Positions 1-10,728 are shown, counted from the stretch's first letter. The stretch is DNA of 64,000 nucleotides from Bettongia penicillata ogilbyi (GCA_023548195.1 JAJHZJ010000028.1:3545001-3609000); one strand, 5' to 3'. The notes: generated from the sequence alone by a model not told the origin. Translations and numbers: made by a program.

Positions 1-325
1 TCCATGTGTGTATGTATATATGTACTTGTCTCCTCCATAAGAATGTAAGCTCTTTTTGAGAAATGACTTTTATTTATCTATTTATTTTTGTGTTTGTATC
101 CCCAGCACTTACTACAGACTAGCACATAGTAAGTGTTTAACAAATACCTATTGACTGATAGTTCTCAGACTGGCTAGCATAAGTTTAAGAGCTAGAAGAA
201 ACTACCTATCAAGTAGTCCATTTCTCATTTTAAAACATTATAGATTTCTAGGAAACTTTAGTTCACTGATAGGAATATCAGAGGACATCAAAAAATAATT
301 AAATTTTACAATCACCTGTGTTGTA
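1..325 (+). repeat. Left copy of a local direct duplication (second copy at about 1470-1785)
   Basis: Positions 20-325 and 1490-1785 match nearly base for base, with an offset of 1467-1471. Differences are a few substitutions, a 4-bp deletion in a TTTA tract and a 1-bp insertion. Similarity stops abruptly after both copies. The shared part begins with the 3' end of an L2 LINE and continues into non-repeat sequence, so it is a genomic duplication and not two independent insertions. The left copy runs off the window. Confidence 0.85.
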
Positions 326-539
326 AACTAAGAGGGTACTCTTCCTATCAGTGACTGGCAGGTCTGTATAACCAGTCCTATTCTTCAGCCCATTTGCCTA
401 CTGGACATTTCAAAATGAATGTCCTGGAGACATTTTAAACTCAATATTTAAAAGAGAATTCTCTTTATTTTCTGCCCCCCAAACTCCCTTCTCTCCCAAA
501 TTTCCCTGTTTTTCTAGTCTCCCAGGTTCATAACATCAT

Positions 540-1625
540 TAACTCTTGGCTCCTCACTCTCAAAACCTTATTCTACATATCCAGTCAGTAGCCAAATCTT
601 GCCATTTCTACCTCCAGATCATTTCTTTCATTGAACCTCTCTTCTCTCTCCCAACTCTCACATGCCCTAATCCTTTTACCCAAATTATGAAAATGGCCTT
701 CTAATTGGCTTCTCTGTTTCAAAGTTCTCCCTACTCCAGCCTATCTTAGGTTTGTTCTTGTTGAGTCATTTCAGTTGTGTCAGATTCTTTTTGAACCCAT
801 TTAGGGTTTTCTTGGCAAAGATACTGGAGGGGTATGCTATTTCCTTCTGCCACTCATTTTACAGATGAGGAAACTGACTTGCCAAGGGTCACATAGCTAT
901 TAAGTGACTAAGGCTAGATTTGAACTCAGGTCTTCCTGACTCCAGGCCCATTGCTGTATCGACTGCACCATTTAGTTCCCTTTCTCTCCAAGTGATTTTC
1001 CTTAAGCAAAGACCTACCTATATCCCTCTCCTACTCAATCAACTCCAGAGGTTCCCTATTGCCTCTAAGATAAAATATAAACTCCTGTTTAGCTTTTAAA
1101 GACCTTCACCACTTAACCTTTATCTATCTGTCCATTCTTATTGGACATTCCTCCCCCTTAGTCACTCTGCAGACCAGCCAACTTGTCCTCTTTTTTCCTC
1201 ACACAGGACACCCCTAATTTCCATCACAGTGACTTTACCATTGGCCATTTACTTATGCCTAGAACATTCTTCCTCATTTCTGCCTCCTAAAATTCCTTTC
1301 TTCCTGCAAGATGCATCCTTAATACCCCCTTCTACATATGAACCCTTTCCTGATGCCCTCCAACTGCTAGTGCTTTCCCTCCTGGATTACTTTATATTTA
1401 AGTACTTTGCATTTACTTGTTTTCATTCTATTTTATTAAATATATATATGCAATATATATGTGTGTGTGTGTATGTATGTACAAGTATGTATGTACTTGT
1501 CTGCCCTATAAGAATGTAAGCTCTTTTTGAGAAATGACTTTTATCTATTTATTTTTGTGTTTGTATCCCCAGCACTTACCACAGACTAGCACATAGTAAG
1601 TGTTTAACAAATACTTATTGACTGA
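540..1625 (+). mobile_element. L2 LINE 3' fragment, interrupted by a SINE
   Basis: The sequence has recognisable L2 3' sequence types: the stretch around 'actccagaggttccctattgcc' and 'tatgcctagaacattcttcc', and the 3' end 'tatccccagcacttaccacag...acatagtaagtgtttaacaaatac'. It is an old, decayed copy in sense orientation. A SINE at about 752-985 splits it. Confidence 0.7.
752..985 (-). mobile_element. tRNA-derived marsupial SINE (minus)
   Basis: On the plus strand it reads as the reverse complement of a common marsupial SINE: start 'ttgttgagtcatttcagttgtgtcag', centre 'ttttacagatgaggaaactga', 'tcacatagctattaagtgac', and the tRNA-like promoter end 'gactccaggcccattgctgtatcgactgcacca'. Similar copies are at 37122, 37728, 44067 and 59742. 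Confidence 0.8.
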
Positions 1626-1785
1626 TAGTTCTCAGACTGGCTAGCATAAGTTTAAGAGCTAGAAGAAACTACCTATCAAGAAGTCCAACTTTCATTTTAA
1701 AACATTATAGATTTCTAGGAAACTTTAGTTCACTGATAGGAATATCAGAGGACCTCAAAAAAATAATTAAATTTTACAACTACTT
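1470..1785 (+). repeat. Right copy of the local direct duplication
   Basis: Second copy of the block at 1-325. It begins in a TG/TATG-rich stretch (1440-1500), which may have served as a breakpoint. If this is a simple tandem duplication, the unit would be about 1.46 kb (326-1785), and most of the first unit would lie left of the window. Confidence 0.8.
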
Positions 1786-2097
1786 GGGTAATTAACTCAA
1801 TATAATTTTGGCAAGCTTTAGTCAAGAAACCCTAATTTGAACCTCATGAGATAAAACAACTATAAAACAAACATAGAATAATAGCTTTAAGAAAACCTGA
1901 GAAGTGATTTTTTTTCCCATGAGATTTTGTCTCTAAAATTGTTTTTAAATGTTTTATTACTATAGCTTTTGCTACTTAAAAAATATAGTATATATTCAGT
2001 TTTTTTTAAGCTATAAACTAAGGCTAAATGTGGTAGCACGTATCTGCACTGTCTGCTCCCACCCCCCAAGAACAGAGGACCACTAGATTGTCTAAGG

Positions 2098-2281
2098 TAA
2101 GGAGCCTGTGGTCTTGAGGCCACATATGGCCTTCTAGGTCCTTGGGTATGGCCTTTTGACTGAGTCCAAGTTTTACAGAACAATTCCTTTTATTAAGGGG
2201 ATTTGTTCTGCGAAGTTTGGATTCAGTCAAAGGGCCACACTTAAGGATGGTGGCCTTGAGGCTGCAGGTTCCCCACCCCTG
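2098..2281. mobile_element. Short non-autonomous hAT-like DNA transposon
   Basis: An internally palindromic element of about 184 bp. The right end reads gaggctgcaggttccccacccctg, and the left end is a degenerate inverted copy (aaggagcctgtggtcttgaggcc). The two arms share 'ttttgactgagtccaa' and its complement. The flanks gtctaagg (2090-2097) and gtctaaga (2282-2289) match at 7 of 8 bp, the expected hAT duplication length. Confidence 0.7.
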
Positions 2282-2559
2282 GTCTAAGAGAAGTAGATTA
2301 GTGCAAGTGTGACATACAGAGCAGATTAACACACGTATGTGGTCTGTGAATGACCTCTGTACTTCTACTCTGGGTCAGTTAGGGAGAGTGCCCCCACCCC
2401 CCAAAAAAGATTTAAATTGAGACAGTCACATAAAGTGCTCTCACCAGGTTACCTATCATTTCTAAGGTCTCTTTCAATGCTAAATCTGATTTCTGACTTA
2501 CTACTATGAGAGTCTTTCTGAAAATAACATGGAATTTTGGGAGAATCTGTGGTTTCAGA

Positions 2560-2760
2560 GGTAGGTATGATTTATTGGAAAGAATGCTGGATTGGGAGTC
2601 AGGAAGCATGAGTTCTAGTCCTGATTCTGCCATTAGCTAACTATATGACTTTAAGCAAAGTCACAACTTCTCTGGGTCTGTTCCTTCATCTGTAAAATGA
2701 AAGGGCCAGTCTTCATTGGAATGATCTCTTAAATTCCCTTCCAGCTATAATAATCTGAAA
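2560..2760 (+). mobile_element. Old MIR/THER-type SINE
   Basis: Follows the plan 'attggaaagaatgctggattgggagtcag...gttctagtcctgattctgccatt...tctgtaaaatgaaagg'. This is the tRNA-derived core-SINE layout, strongly diverged. Confidence 0.65.
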
Positions 2761-3894
2761 TATGGTAAATTAAGAAAAGGAATTACAAAAACGGGATAAC
2801 ATTTTAAGTTGTATACTTGGACGAGAGAAAACCTGGCAAAGCAACTCATCCTAAAGAGAAATTTATTGAGATTAATGTAATTTTTTTAAAATGCAACTAA
2901 ACTATTTAGGATTAAACTGGGTATGTCAGATGATGACTGAAAGGATTGGATTGAGTAAGATTAGCCTGGAGAAAACTCACATGTGAGTATGAGACATGAA
3001 AGTTATCTTCAAGTATTTAGGGTTATCAGGAGGAAGATGGTTTATTCCGTCAGGTCCCAGCAATAGGTGGAATCCTTCATTTACCAAGTATTCATCAAGC
3101 ACCTATTCTGTGCCAGGGTCTGCTGTGGAGCAGATTTAGGCCTATGTAAGGAAAAAGTTTCTAACAATTAGCATTATCCAAAAGGAAAATGGGCTGCACC
3201 AATGAAACAGTGGCTGTCCCTCAGACTGCTGGTGGAAGATTTCATAGGTGAGGCAAAGGTTGGATTTTATAGTCTCTGGGATTTCTTCCAAATGTCACTT
3301 TGGTGATTGCCATTCACACCACAACATGAATTAGTTGAATTAAACTGACTTCCTCCTTTTTGGAATGTCTGGCTGAAAGAACTTTTTGAGGGAACAATTT
3401 TTGAGCTCAGTGTTTCAAGTGTATTGAACTTTTGAACAAATGTAGAATTACAGAATTTTAAATCTAAAAATCAGTAGTCCAATCTAGGATCCACATCCAG
3501 AGATGAGGAAACTGAATGCAAATTCAAATGGCTATTAGTTGGTGTGCCTCAAGAATGGAGGCCTGGGTTTCCCAATTCTAACACATCAATATTTGTGAAA
3601 TAAGCAAGTCTGTCAAAAGAATCAGAGCTATCTTTGTATGGGGAAGTTTGACATACATGCAAGTGTACAAATGGAATCTTGTATCATAACCTATTAATAA
3701 TCATTGGGCAAATTAAGAAATGTATACGTGTAATAAAAATTTTTTTGCTTAAATTCAAAACCTCTTCTGTTGTCTTTGTTGCCCTGGATCTTTGGCCTCT
3801 CCAATCAGATTAACTTGAATGTCTTTACTACCTTTCCCTTTCTTCTATTTCTGAAATTGACTGGAGATCAACAGGGTGTATTTGTGAGGTCTAG

Positions 3895-4065
3895 GGTTTA
3901 GGGTCCTAGAAAGAGCAATGGTTTGGGAGTCAGGAACCGGAATTTCAAATTCCTGCTGTGCTGCCTGTGTGACCTTGAGCAAGGCATTTGCCTTTTTCGG
4001 TGTTTCCTCACAAGGTTGATCGATAAAATTTCTGAGGTCCTTTCTAACTCAAAATCCTATGAACT
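3895..4065 (+). mobile_element. Old MIR/THER-type SINE
   Basis: Contains 'ctagaaagagcaatggtttgggagtcaggaacc', 'tgtgtgaccttgagcaaggcatttg' and 'gaggtcctttctaactc', which follow the same plan as the copy at 2560. Diverged and probably 3' truncated. Confidence 0.6.
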
Positions 4066-6269
4066 GGCTTTCATCTACTTATCTAAGAATACAGGGATGA
4101 GCCATGGCAGCAACATGTTATCATTATAAGATAAACATATACATAATATACTAAAAGCAAGGCCACTTATTGGATACATTTTTACATAAACCAGATTTGG
4201 GTAGAAGATGGATAGAATGCAACCCTAATTCGAACTAAAGTGTTACTGGACAATTGTTATGCTCAAAGGGAAAATATTTACAGAATGCACTTGTATTTCT
4301 AAAACTCCAAATATCTTAGTATTTCCAAATCTTGTATAATGATGTACTGAATTTTGGATCAGAAGCTAGAGTTTGATAAAAAAAATGTAGCTTTATTTTG
4401 GCTAATATATCTCTTGGACCCTGTGAAAAGGCACTGAGGTCTAATAACTATAGCCTGAAACCTGTACTTTGGTCTTGTTACTTTGTTTCTGGCTCAGTTT
4501 CCTTACTTGAAAAATAGGGATTTTAGTCTCCCCATAAATATAGTACTACATAATGCTAATAAAGTACTTAAAATTTCATAGGAACAAAGCTTTACAAGTG
4601 GGTACTTGAAAAGCAGGTGGGGGAAGTAGGAAAGGAAATTTTATCTCCTTTGCTATTTCTTTGATCTATGTAGGAAAAGGTAACACAGAATTAGTACAGG
4701 TTATTTAAACCAAGGCAAATGTGAACTCAACAGCTCTAATTTACTAAAAAACAAACAAAACAAACTATAAGGGTAGCTATGTAGTGTATTGTTTAAAATG
4801 CAGGCTGATATGCTGGAGTAAGTAACCATAAGTATTAAAAAACCTACCCTACTTCTTAAAAGTTCATAGATGTTGACATACTTTGTCTTCTAAATAAGAT
4901 TTTGAGTTTACTTTAGTGACCAAGGTCATCTTTCAACCCTTTTATCAGTTCCCACCATTTACTCCTCATCACTAGCCTAAGCCTGGCAGACTTGCAAACA
5001 TGTCTGCAAATACACAGTCCCAGTAAAGTGAAACAAAACCTAATTTATATGGTTATAGAAAAAGAGTAGAAATAATGAATTTCAAGGCGTTGTACTTGAG
5101 TTTTGACTTTACTCTGACATTAGGATTTTTTTTTAAATTCTGCAAATATATTAGGTTCTATGAAAAAAATATATGTACCCTCAAATACTATGATTTTAGA
5201 AGAATAAATACTGTTCTATATTAGCATAACATTACTATTTCAGAATCAGGAGAGACAGCTGTGACATACTGGAGAAATTAGTAGAAGCCCTGGGAAAATC
5301 CCAGGTTCCTGGCTCTATGAGGTTAGGATGAGTTTCTCAATCTATAAATGTGGGGGCAGGGGCAGGGGGCAGGGAGGAGAACAGGTATTTAATTTTTATT
5401 GTCACAAGCTGGTTTAGGATTTCTATTAATATTATTAATTTCAAAGGGTCAGTCATTGTGAATGTCTAATAAGAACCTACACAAAATGCTATAGAATGAG
5501 TAATTCAAGAGTATGATCAGACCAAACTGCTTTTGATAAAAATTGAGATTTATCTTCGAGATTCAACTGTATCTACTGCTATCACCCCCCCGCAAAAAAC
5601 ACTATAATGTCTCTTCAGAACTGTTCAACATATTTTTAAAATAACAGTATTTTCTAAGAATGGCATCCTCTTAGAAATATATTTCTACAACTCAAGTATA
5701 AATACTTGCAGTGTATTTGTGAATTCAAGATCACTTTCAACTAAAGTCCACACAAGATTAAGTGTAAATGTACTATATATTCACCACTCTAAGTGTGGAA
5801 CTTTTAAAAACCAATGCTAAAGACCAAAATTAAATTGATTATGTCAATATATTCATGAAGTCCATTTTATCTTTACCATGTCAGCTATGGATATAAATTA
5901 CAGAGGATAAGTCATACTGCTCAGAAAGGCAAAGCTTCTTTGGACTGATATGTGATTCTAAACAGAGGTATTTTCTGAGAAATATTCAGTTTCCCAAGTT
6001 GGTTGCCCTCTACTTAACCCCTTTATCCACAATCCAGCTCCTTTCTCCACCCTACCCCTACCCCCAAACTTTAGGGGATAAAAAAAGTCATGTAATTTGC
6101 ATGTTCAAGCTATAACTGGCTAACTAAAATACAAAGACCTAGCCAAAACTAAATAAGTTTAGTTTGAAAATAATCCGACCCCACAATCCACCACCCTCTG
6201 TTAACATCCCCCCAGCCACACACATTCAACCGACAGAAAACATTCAAACACAAAGACACAAGACTTGTT
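4066..6269. other. Intergenic sequence downstream of PNRC1, no gene seen
   Basis: AT-rich sequence with short ORFs only and no recognisable repeat boundary. A G-rich quadruplex motif lies at 5352-5374. A short L2-like antisense fragment sits just before this region at about 3080-3130. Confidence 0.6.
5352..5374 (+). other. G-quadruplex motif (four G-runs separated by CA)
   Basis: G5-CA-G4-CA-G5-CA-G3 on the plus strand. Four runs of at least three G with 2-nt loops meet the standard quadruplex pattern. It lies about 1.5 kb beyond the PNRC1 stop codon, so it would be C-rich in any read-through PNRC1 transcript. Confidence 0.75.
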
Positions 6270-6914
6270 TAAAGGGGAGACCAAATTATTATTTTAAAAT
6301 TTGAATACAACCAATTTTTCTGGAATTAAAGCAGTTAGAAATGCTTTAAAATGACTGGATCTTGAACAAACGCAAATTTAACCATGGTAAAAGTGGAAAT
6401 AATAGTTTTACCAATATTTGCAATCAGAAAGCAGAAATCTATTTTAGAGCAACACATAAACCCCATGTTTACAATGATTGTGCCACAGAGTTAAAATTTC
6501 AGTAGTGCATTTAGTAAATTGTTCACATTTAGGTCTTCACCTTGAAATGAGATAACTGTTTCTCCTTGAAAAGTTCTCAGAATACCTTGTGCAAATGCAT
6601 CAGTCATCCATGTGCCTTAGCACACATAAAACTTTTCCATTTTATATATACAAAACATCCACCATTTTAGGCAGTGCAAAATACTTTCATAACAAAACTA
6701 TAATGTACCTCTCAGGATATGAACAATATACACATATTACATGGTATACAGTATTTACAAAATATAAAATACAAGTTTGTTTGAATGACATTTTTAAAAC
6801 TGTCTTTTGCACTTCTGGTCACAAGGCAAATATCAATTTCTGTACTGATTTTTTTTAAAGTATCCAGAAACCTTGAAAAACTATGTTTTTTTGTACATAG
6901 TATGAATCTGGAGA
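6270..6914 (-). other. PNRC1: PNRC1 3' untranslated region (approximate end)
   Basis: AT-rich sequence follows the stop codon in the sense direction. I found no AATAAA or ATTAAA on the minus strand between 6914 and 6060. The nearest match is an AATAAT at about 6286-6291. It is followed in sense by a strongly GT-rich stretch (about 6275-6195), the composition expected downstream of a cleavage site. A 3'UTR of about 640 nt would suit the gene, but the end is inferred. The next canonical AATAAA on this strand is only at 5400-5395. Confidence 0.55.
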
Positions 6915-7358
6915 CTAAGCTTGAACTTTTAAGAGAGTTTTCAAATGTACTGCCATCAGCTCCCTATTTTGGCTGGAATTTTCAAAAGTGCTCCCCATCC
7001 AATGACTTGGAGGTTTTGGAAGGACGCTAGGAGATGGTGGATCACTAAACTTTGCCCCAGCATAATTTTCCTTTTGGCTCACTTCAGTTTGAAAAGCTGA
7101 TTTCTTCAGATTCATGTTTCTGATGTTCTCAGTATTTTTAAAAGGCTTTTTCTCCTGCTTCTGAATGATTTCCGATGCTACAGAATCCTGCCAAAAGTTA
7201 TTTTCATTTCTTTTTCCAGAGCTGATCTTGGTTAGTGGTATGTTACATTTGCTTTTCTGTCTGTTAATCTTTGGTTGTTCACACAAATGTATACTGTGAA
7301 CAAGTTGGCCAGGGGGAATGATAATCTTCTCAGACTTTCCCATCTTTGATTTAAAAAC
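6915..7358 (-). other. PNRC1: PNRC1 coding exon 2 (residues 178-324)
   Basis: The exon begins after the acceptor AG at 7360-7359, preceded by a pyrimidine-rich tttatgttctttgtctttg, and ends at the TAG at 6917-6915. It carries the whole conserved PNRC family domain, including the SH3-binding proline motif and LKTLL near the C-terminus. An in-frame ATG at 7343-7341 (residue 183) sits in a strong Kozak context, A at -3 and G at +4. From it a 142-residue C-terminal protein could be made. Confidence 0.96.
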
Positions 7359-10300
7359 CTACAAAGACAAAGAACATAAAATGAATCTTATTCCAGTCTT
7401 AAGATAGATATTCTCATTTCATTTAAATACGTACGTCCTGTTACTGTCTTTGGATTACTGTGTTTTTAAAAAGCTCCCATTTTATAAGTGTCAGCTCAAT
7501 TCTATATAGCATCTATCGTCATTATACCTGGTTTGGCAGTGGCTAGCATTAATGCTTCCAGCAGGGATTTTTAACTTAGGGTCCAATAAGTTTGTCTTAA
7601 AACTATTTTGGCAACTGTGTTTTCATATATTTTATTTCCTTTGTAATCCCATGTATTTATTTTATTCTGCATGAATTGTATTGTTAGAGTTGAAAGGCCT
7701 AGATTCCAAATCCTGGCCTTTGCCACTAGCCTGAATGATTTGCCTGGGCAAGGCACTTCCTATCTCTATGGATCTCAGTCTCCTCATTTGCAAAAAGGGA
7801 ATATGAACTAGGTGAAGTCCCTTTTATAATGTTTTTTTTTAAAAAAGCAGTTTAAATAATAGACACTGACATTTCTTGACCATTCAAGAGTATTAGGAAG
7901 AGCAAATTGTGAGTTCTGTTAATTAAACATCTCATATTAAAAATGAGGAAACTGAGGTCAAAGTGCCTAGTCAAGATAACAAAACTCAAACTCAGGCTTC
8001 TCATTCTATTGTTTAAGTTTATTTGGCCCCCTGAACGCATGATAGAAAAAGAAGCAATCCTGTAACTATTCAAGTTGATAGAAGATAACTCAAATTTACA
8101 CTACACAATAATGTGATGTAAAGGATACAATTACTTTTTTACAATAGGTAGAAAGGCTAATTTTCAGTGGAGGCTATCATAGAAGAAATACTAGTTTACA
8201 GAAGATAAGTTATCCCTTTCTTTCACAGGCACACAAAAACTTATCAATATGATACAGAGAAAACCCTAAAAATTAAATTCTAAAATAATGGTTAATATAG
8301 TCTTTATTTTTTTTTTACCTTAACCAATCTTTTAGCCAGTTCTCTTGTCCTTTCTACAGTGTACTTAATTCTATTTAATAATCTCTAGAAAGGCTTTCCT
8401 CGATTAAGGAATTCTTAATTAGGGCTCAAAGTAGTTTACAGTCATCGTTTGGAGATATTGTTCAGGATTACTAAATACTTAAACCAGAGGTGCTGTTGTG
8501 CCAGGGATTACAGAGGCAGTTATCAAGGCTGCTCTCCCCAAGAGGTTTACAAGATTTAAGAAAATGAAGAACATATCTTGTCTTTCCCTATTAGAAATCA
8601 TCAGCTTTGACAGGGCTTTGTTCTACTTAAAGCTCATCTGTTTCCAGTTTGAATCTTCAAATTCAAATCAGTTTTTCTCCACGTAAAAACTCCCGAGTTT
8701 CAAATTTTTGTCGCCTGCCTCGGTTCAAGTTAGAAGCTACTGTTTGAATACACAACGATAATAACTACTTTAAAATGAACGCGTAACATCTCGTGTTGCG
8801 GAAAATCTGTGGTACTGTGGATTTCCAGTCAGAGGGATCTGCGTTCAAATTATCATTGACTACCTATGTGACCTTGGGCAAGTCATGGATCAAATGAGGC
8901 ATTTAGTTCGGGTGACCCTTTAAGCTCCCTTCCCGCTTTTAGGACTAAATGAATTATTAATCTCAGGCAAATTTTATCTAGTTTCCTGACAAAACAAGGT
9001 TTAAGGAACGAAAAACAGTCAGCAATCACTCGTCCCACCATCCCCTCTTTATTACTATCTTTAATAACACAACACGAAAAAATTCTGGCTACACGATTAT
9101 TCTACAAATATTGCTTCGAAAGCAACTCTTAAAAAAAAAAAGTCGCTTAATCCAAAGGGTAAGAATTCCCCAGGAGAGTATCAGTTTATGGCCACAGGGA
9201 GGACGGGCTGAAACAATTAGCAAACTCTCGCCAGCATCTCGCTACACTTAAAAGGAGGCCTTCCACAGGAAAGGGCTGAGGCCAATTAAGTATCACTCTA
9301 GGTTAACAGTTTCAAAACGAGATACACACTCACTACTCAAACTGTCTAGAGCTGCAAGTGGGGTGGGTGGGTGCTCCCAGCCCGGAAGAACTAAGGAGAA
9401 AAATTGAAAACACAAGACAAGGGGAACAAACAAAAACCCCAAATCCAGAGAAAGGGGGAGAAGGAAACCGACGAGTGCGCGCCGCTCCGACCAGTACGCG
9501 CGCCGCCGCCAAAGCCGAGGGTTTGGAAACCGAAGCGGAGCGGGGCCCCCTCCCCGCCCCCGCCCCTCCTTCATCAGCCACCGAGCGCCCAGCACGTAGA
9601 GCGCGCGCCCCTCCCCGCGGCCGCCTCGCGCTGATGTAATTCCCGCTCCCCCCGCCACCCAGGCCCCCTTTCTTCCACCTCCCTACGCGTGCCCGGAACA
9701 CCGAAAGCCCCTGGAACAACGCCAGCCGCCAGCCTTCTAAATCGGGGCTGTTGCTGGGCGCAGCGGCTCCGCTCATTGGCCAGCTCTCAGGAACCAATCA
9801 GAGACGCAGGCGCCTCTCCTGCTCCCTCCTTCCTTACTCTCCCCCCTCCCCCCAAGAACCCAAAGCAGGCGTCACGGAAACTTCCCTCCCGAGTAAACAG
9901 ACAGATGCACCCCCCCTTGCTCCCTCCATTCCAACTCCCCCCTCCCCAGCCCGGGCCCCTAACCACACAGGGTCGGGTGAGGGAGAAGGGGAAGGGAACT
10001 GGCCTGAGGGCTCTCGGTTATCCCCCATCCCGACGGCCCGACACCGCCCCACTTACTTCCTTTCTGGCCGGCTGCGGGGGGCTGGCCGCAGCGGCGCCGG
10101 GCAGCGGGTTCCCCGGGGTGGCAGCGGAGCTCGGCTCCTCGGCCCGCGCTCCCGGAGCAGGGCCAGGGGGCGCGGCAACGGCGGGAGCAGGGGCTCTACT
10201 CGGGCTGCCCCCACCCTCGAGACTCGGCCGGTGCTGCTGGTACTGGTGATAGCGGCTGGGGAGCTGTCCCGCCGGGCTGGGCCGGACCTTCTTCTTTCTT

Positions 10301-10587
10301 CGCTTCTTGGGGGCCGCCCGCGGGTTACAGGTTCCCGGGGGCGCCGACGGCGGAGGCGGGGGCGCCGGAGTGGGCGGCTGCGGGGTCCGACAGCGGCTGT
10401 CACCCAGAAAGTGGAGAAGGAGGTTGGGGGGCAGCGCCCGCGGGTCCGGGAGCCGGGGGAAAGGAGGCGGCGGGACCGCGGTCATCATGGGGAAGTGTCC
10501 GAAGTAAGCCCGGGGGGCGAAGCCCAGAGGAGCCAGGCGGCAGCCCAGGATAAGTGGCTCCCGCTGCGGGACCGAGGCGACCGTCAT
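6915..10587 (-). CDS. PNRC1: PNRC1, proline-rich nuclear receptor coactivator 1 (two coding exons, 324 aa)
   Basis: Coding sequence is join(10587..10057, 7358..6915) on the minus strand: 177 codons plus 147 codons and TAG. PNRC1 is a small nuclear/nucleolar protein known as a coactivator of nuclear receptors and as a partner of the DCP1A/DCP2 mRNA decapping machinery. Recognition rests on the start [12 protein letters not shown], the basic run KKRRKKK at residues 94-100 (nuclear/nucleolar targeting type) followed by [20 protein letters not shown], and the family C-terminus. There the proline-rich SH3-binding type motif [11 protein letters not shown] is at 284-294 and the LXXLL-type motif LKTLL at 316-320. 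The length is close to the roughly 327 residues of the human protein. The splice falls between codons ([13 protein letters not shown]) with a GTAAGT donor and a TTTGTAG acceptor. The first ATG is chosen because the N-terminus matches the family. Neither exon has a frameshift or stop. The acidic/alanine-proline part of exon 1 (residues 130-175) is low complexity. Confidence 0.97.
7560..7680. mobile_element. Fragment of a hAT-like element ('ttaacttagggtcc' family)
   Basis: The sequence 'tttttaacttagggtccaataag...ttttcatatattttatttcctttgtaatcccatgta' matches the internal plan of the copies at 13600-13745, 39488-39680 and 55228-55440. The intact form starts CAGGGGTTCTTAAC. The right end is lost here, and a MIR-like SINE follows from 7680. 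Confidence 0.55.
7680..7840 (+). mobile_element. MIR-like SINE in PNRC1 intron 1
   Basis: Contains 'agattccaaatcctggcctttgccact', 'tgcctgggcaaggcactt' and 'cagtctcctcatttgcaaaa', in the order of a plus-strand core-SINE. A further minus-strand fragment of the same type follows at about 7910-8035 ('aaaaatgaggaaactgaggtcaaa'). Confidence 0.55.
8800..8950 (+). mobile_element. MIR-like SINE in PNRC1 intron 1
   Basis: Contains 'gtggatttccagtcagagggatctgcgttcaaatt', 'tatgtgaccttgggcaagtca' and 'aagctcccttcccgcttttagga', in core-SINE order. Diverged. Confidence 0.55.
9775..9801. promoter_or_regulatory. Inverted pair of CCAAT boxes in PNRC1 intron 1
   Basis: ATTGG at 9775-9779 and CCAATCAG at 9794-9801 face opposite ways with about 20 bp between their starts, inside the CpG island. 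They lie about 260 bp downstream of the exon 1 donor. Such NF-Y type pairs normally mark promoters, so an intronic or divergent start is possible. This is inference. Confidence 0.4.
10057..10587 (-). other. PNRC1: PNRC1 coding exon 1 (residues 1-177) with GTAAGT donor
   Basis: The exon runs from the ATG at 10587-10585 to the donor, whose GT is at 10056-10055, and is 531 nt long (phase 0). It encodes the GC-rich, proline/alanine-rich N-terminal half with the KKRRKKK basic patch. The ATG context is weak: T at -3 and A at +4. Reading through the donor would add only 12 residues before a stop, so splicing is required for the full protein. Confidence 0.95.
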
Positions 10588-10728
10588 GGAGCTGGCAGGT
10601 GGGAGGCGGTTAGGGGACGGAGGGAAAAGGAAAAAGTAGAAGAGAAAGACGACAGAGAGTGGTAACTGCTGCCCTAGCGCTGGCTAAGTGAGTGCGGAAC
10701 GAGCGCGGAGCATAGCTGAGGAAGGGAC

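Larger units (their letters stand above)
7359..10056 (-). other. PNRC1: PNRC1 intron 1 (2,698 nt)
   Basis: This is a GT-AG intron between the two coding exons. Its first 600 nt (10056 to about 9440) are still inside the CpG island and hold an inverted pair of CCAAT boxes. The remainder is AT-rich and contains old SINE fragments at 7680-7840, 7910-8035 and 8800-8950 and a piece of a hAT-like element at about 7560-7680. The stretch 8960-9440 shows no recognisable repeat. Confidence 0.93.

Noticed and set aside
1..6000. A neighbouring gene (in human, SRSF12 lies on the 3' side of PNRC1) entering the window
   Set aside because: No SR-protein-like exon or RRM motif was seen. The 6 kb left of PNRC1 contains only repeats and unassigned sequence.
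9333..10665. Several long overlapping open frames on both strands in the GC-rich island, other than PNRC1 exon 1
   Set aside because: They are by-products of high GC content. Their products are low-complexity Arg/Gly/Pro-rich peptides with no family resemblance, and only the PNRC1 frame continues correctly across a splice junction.
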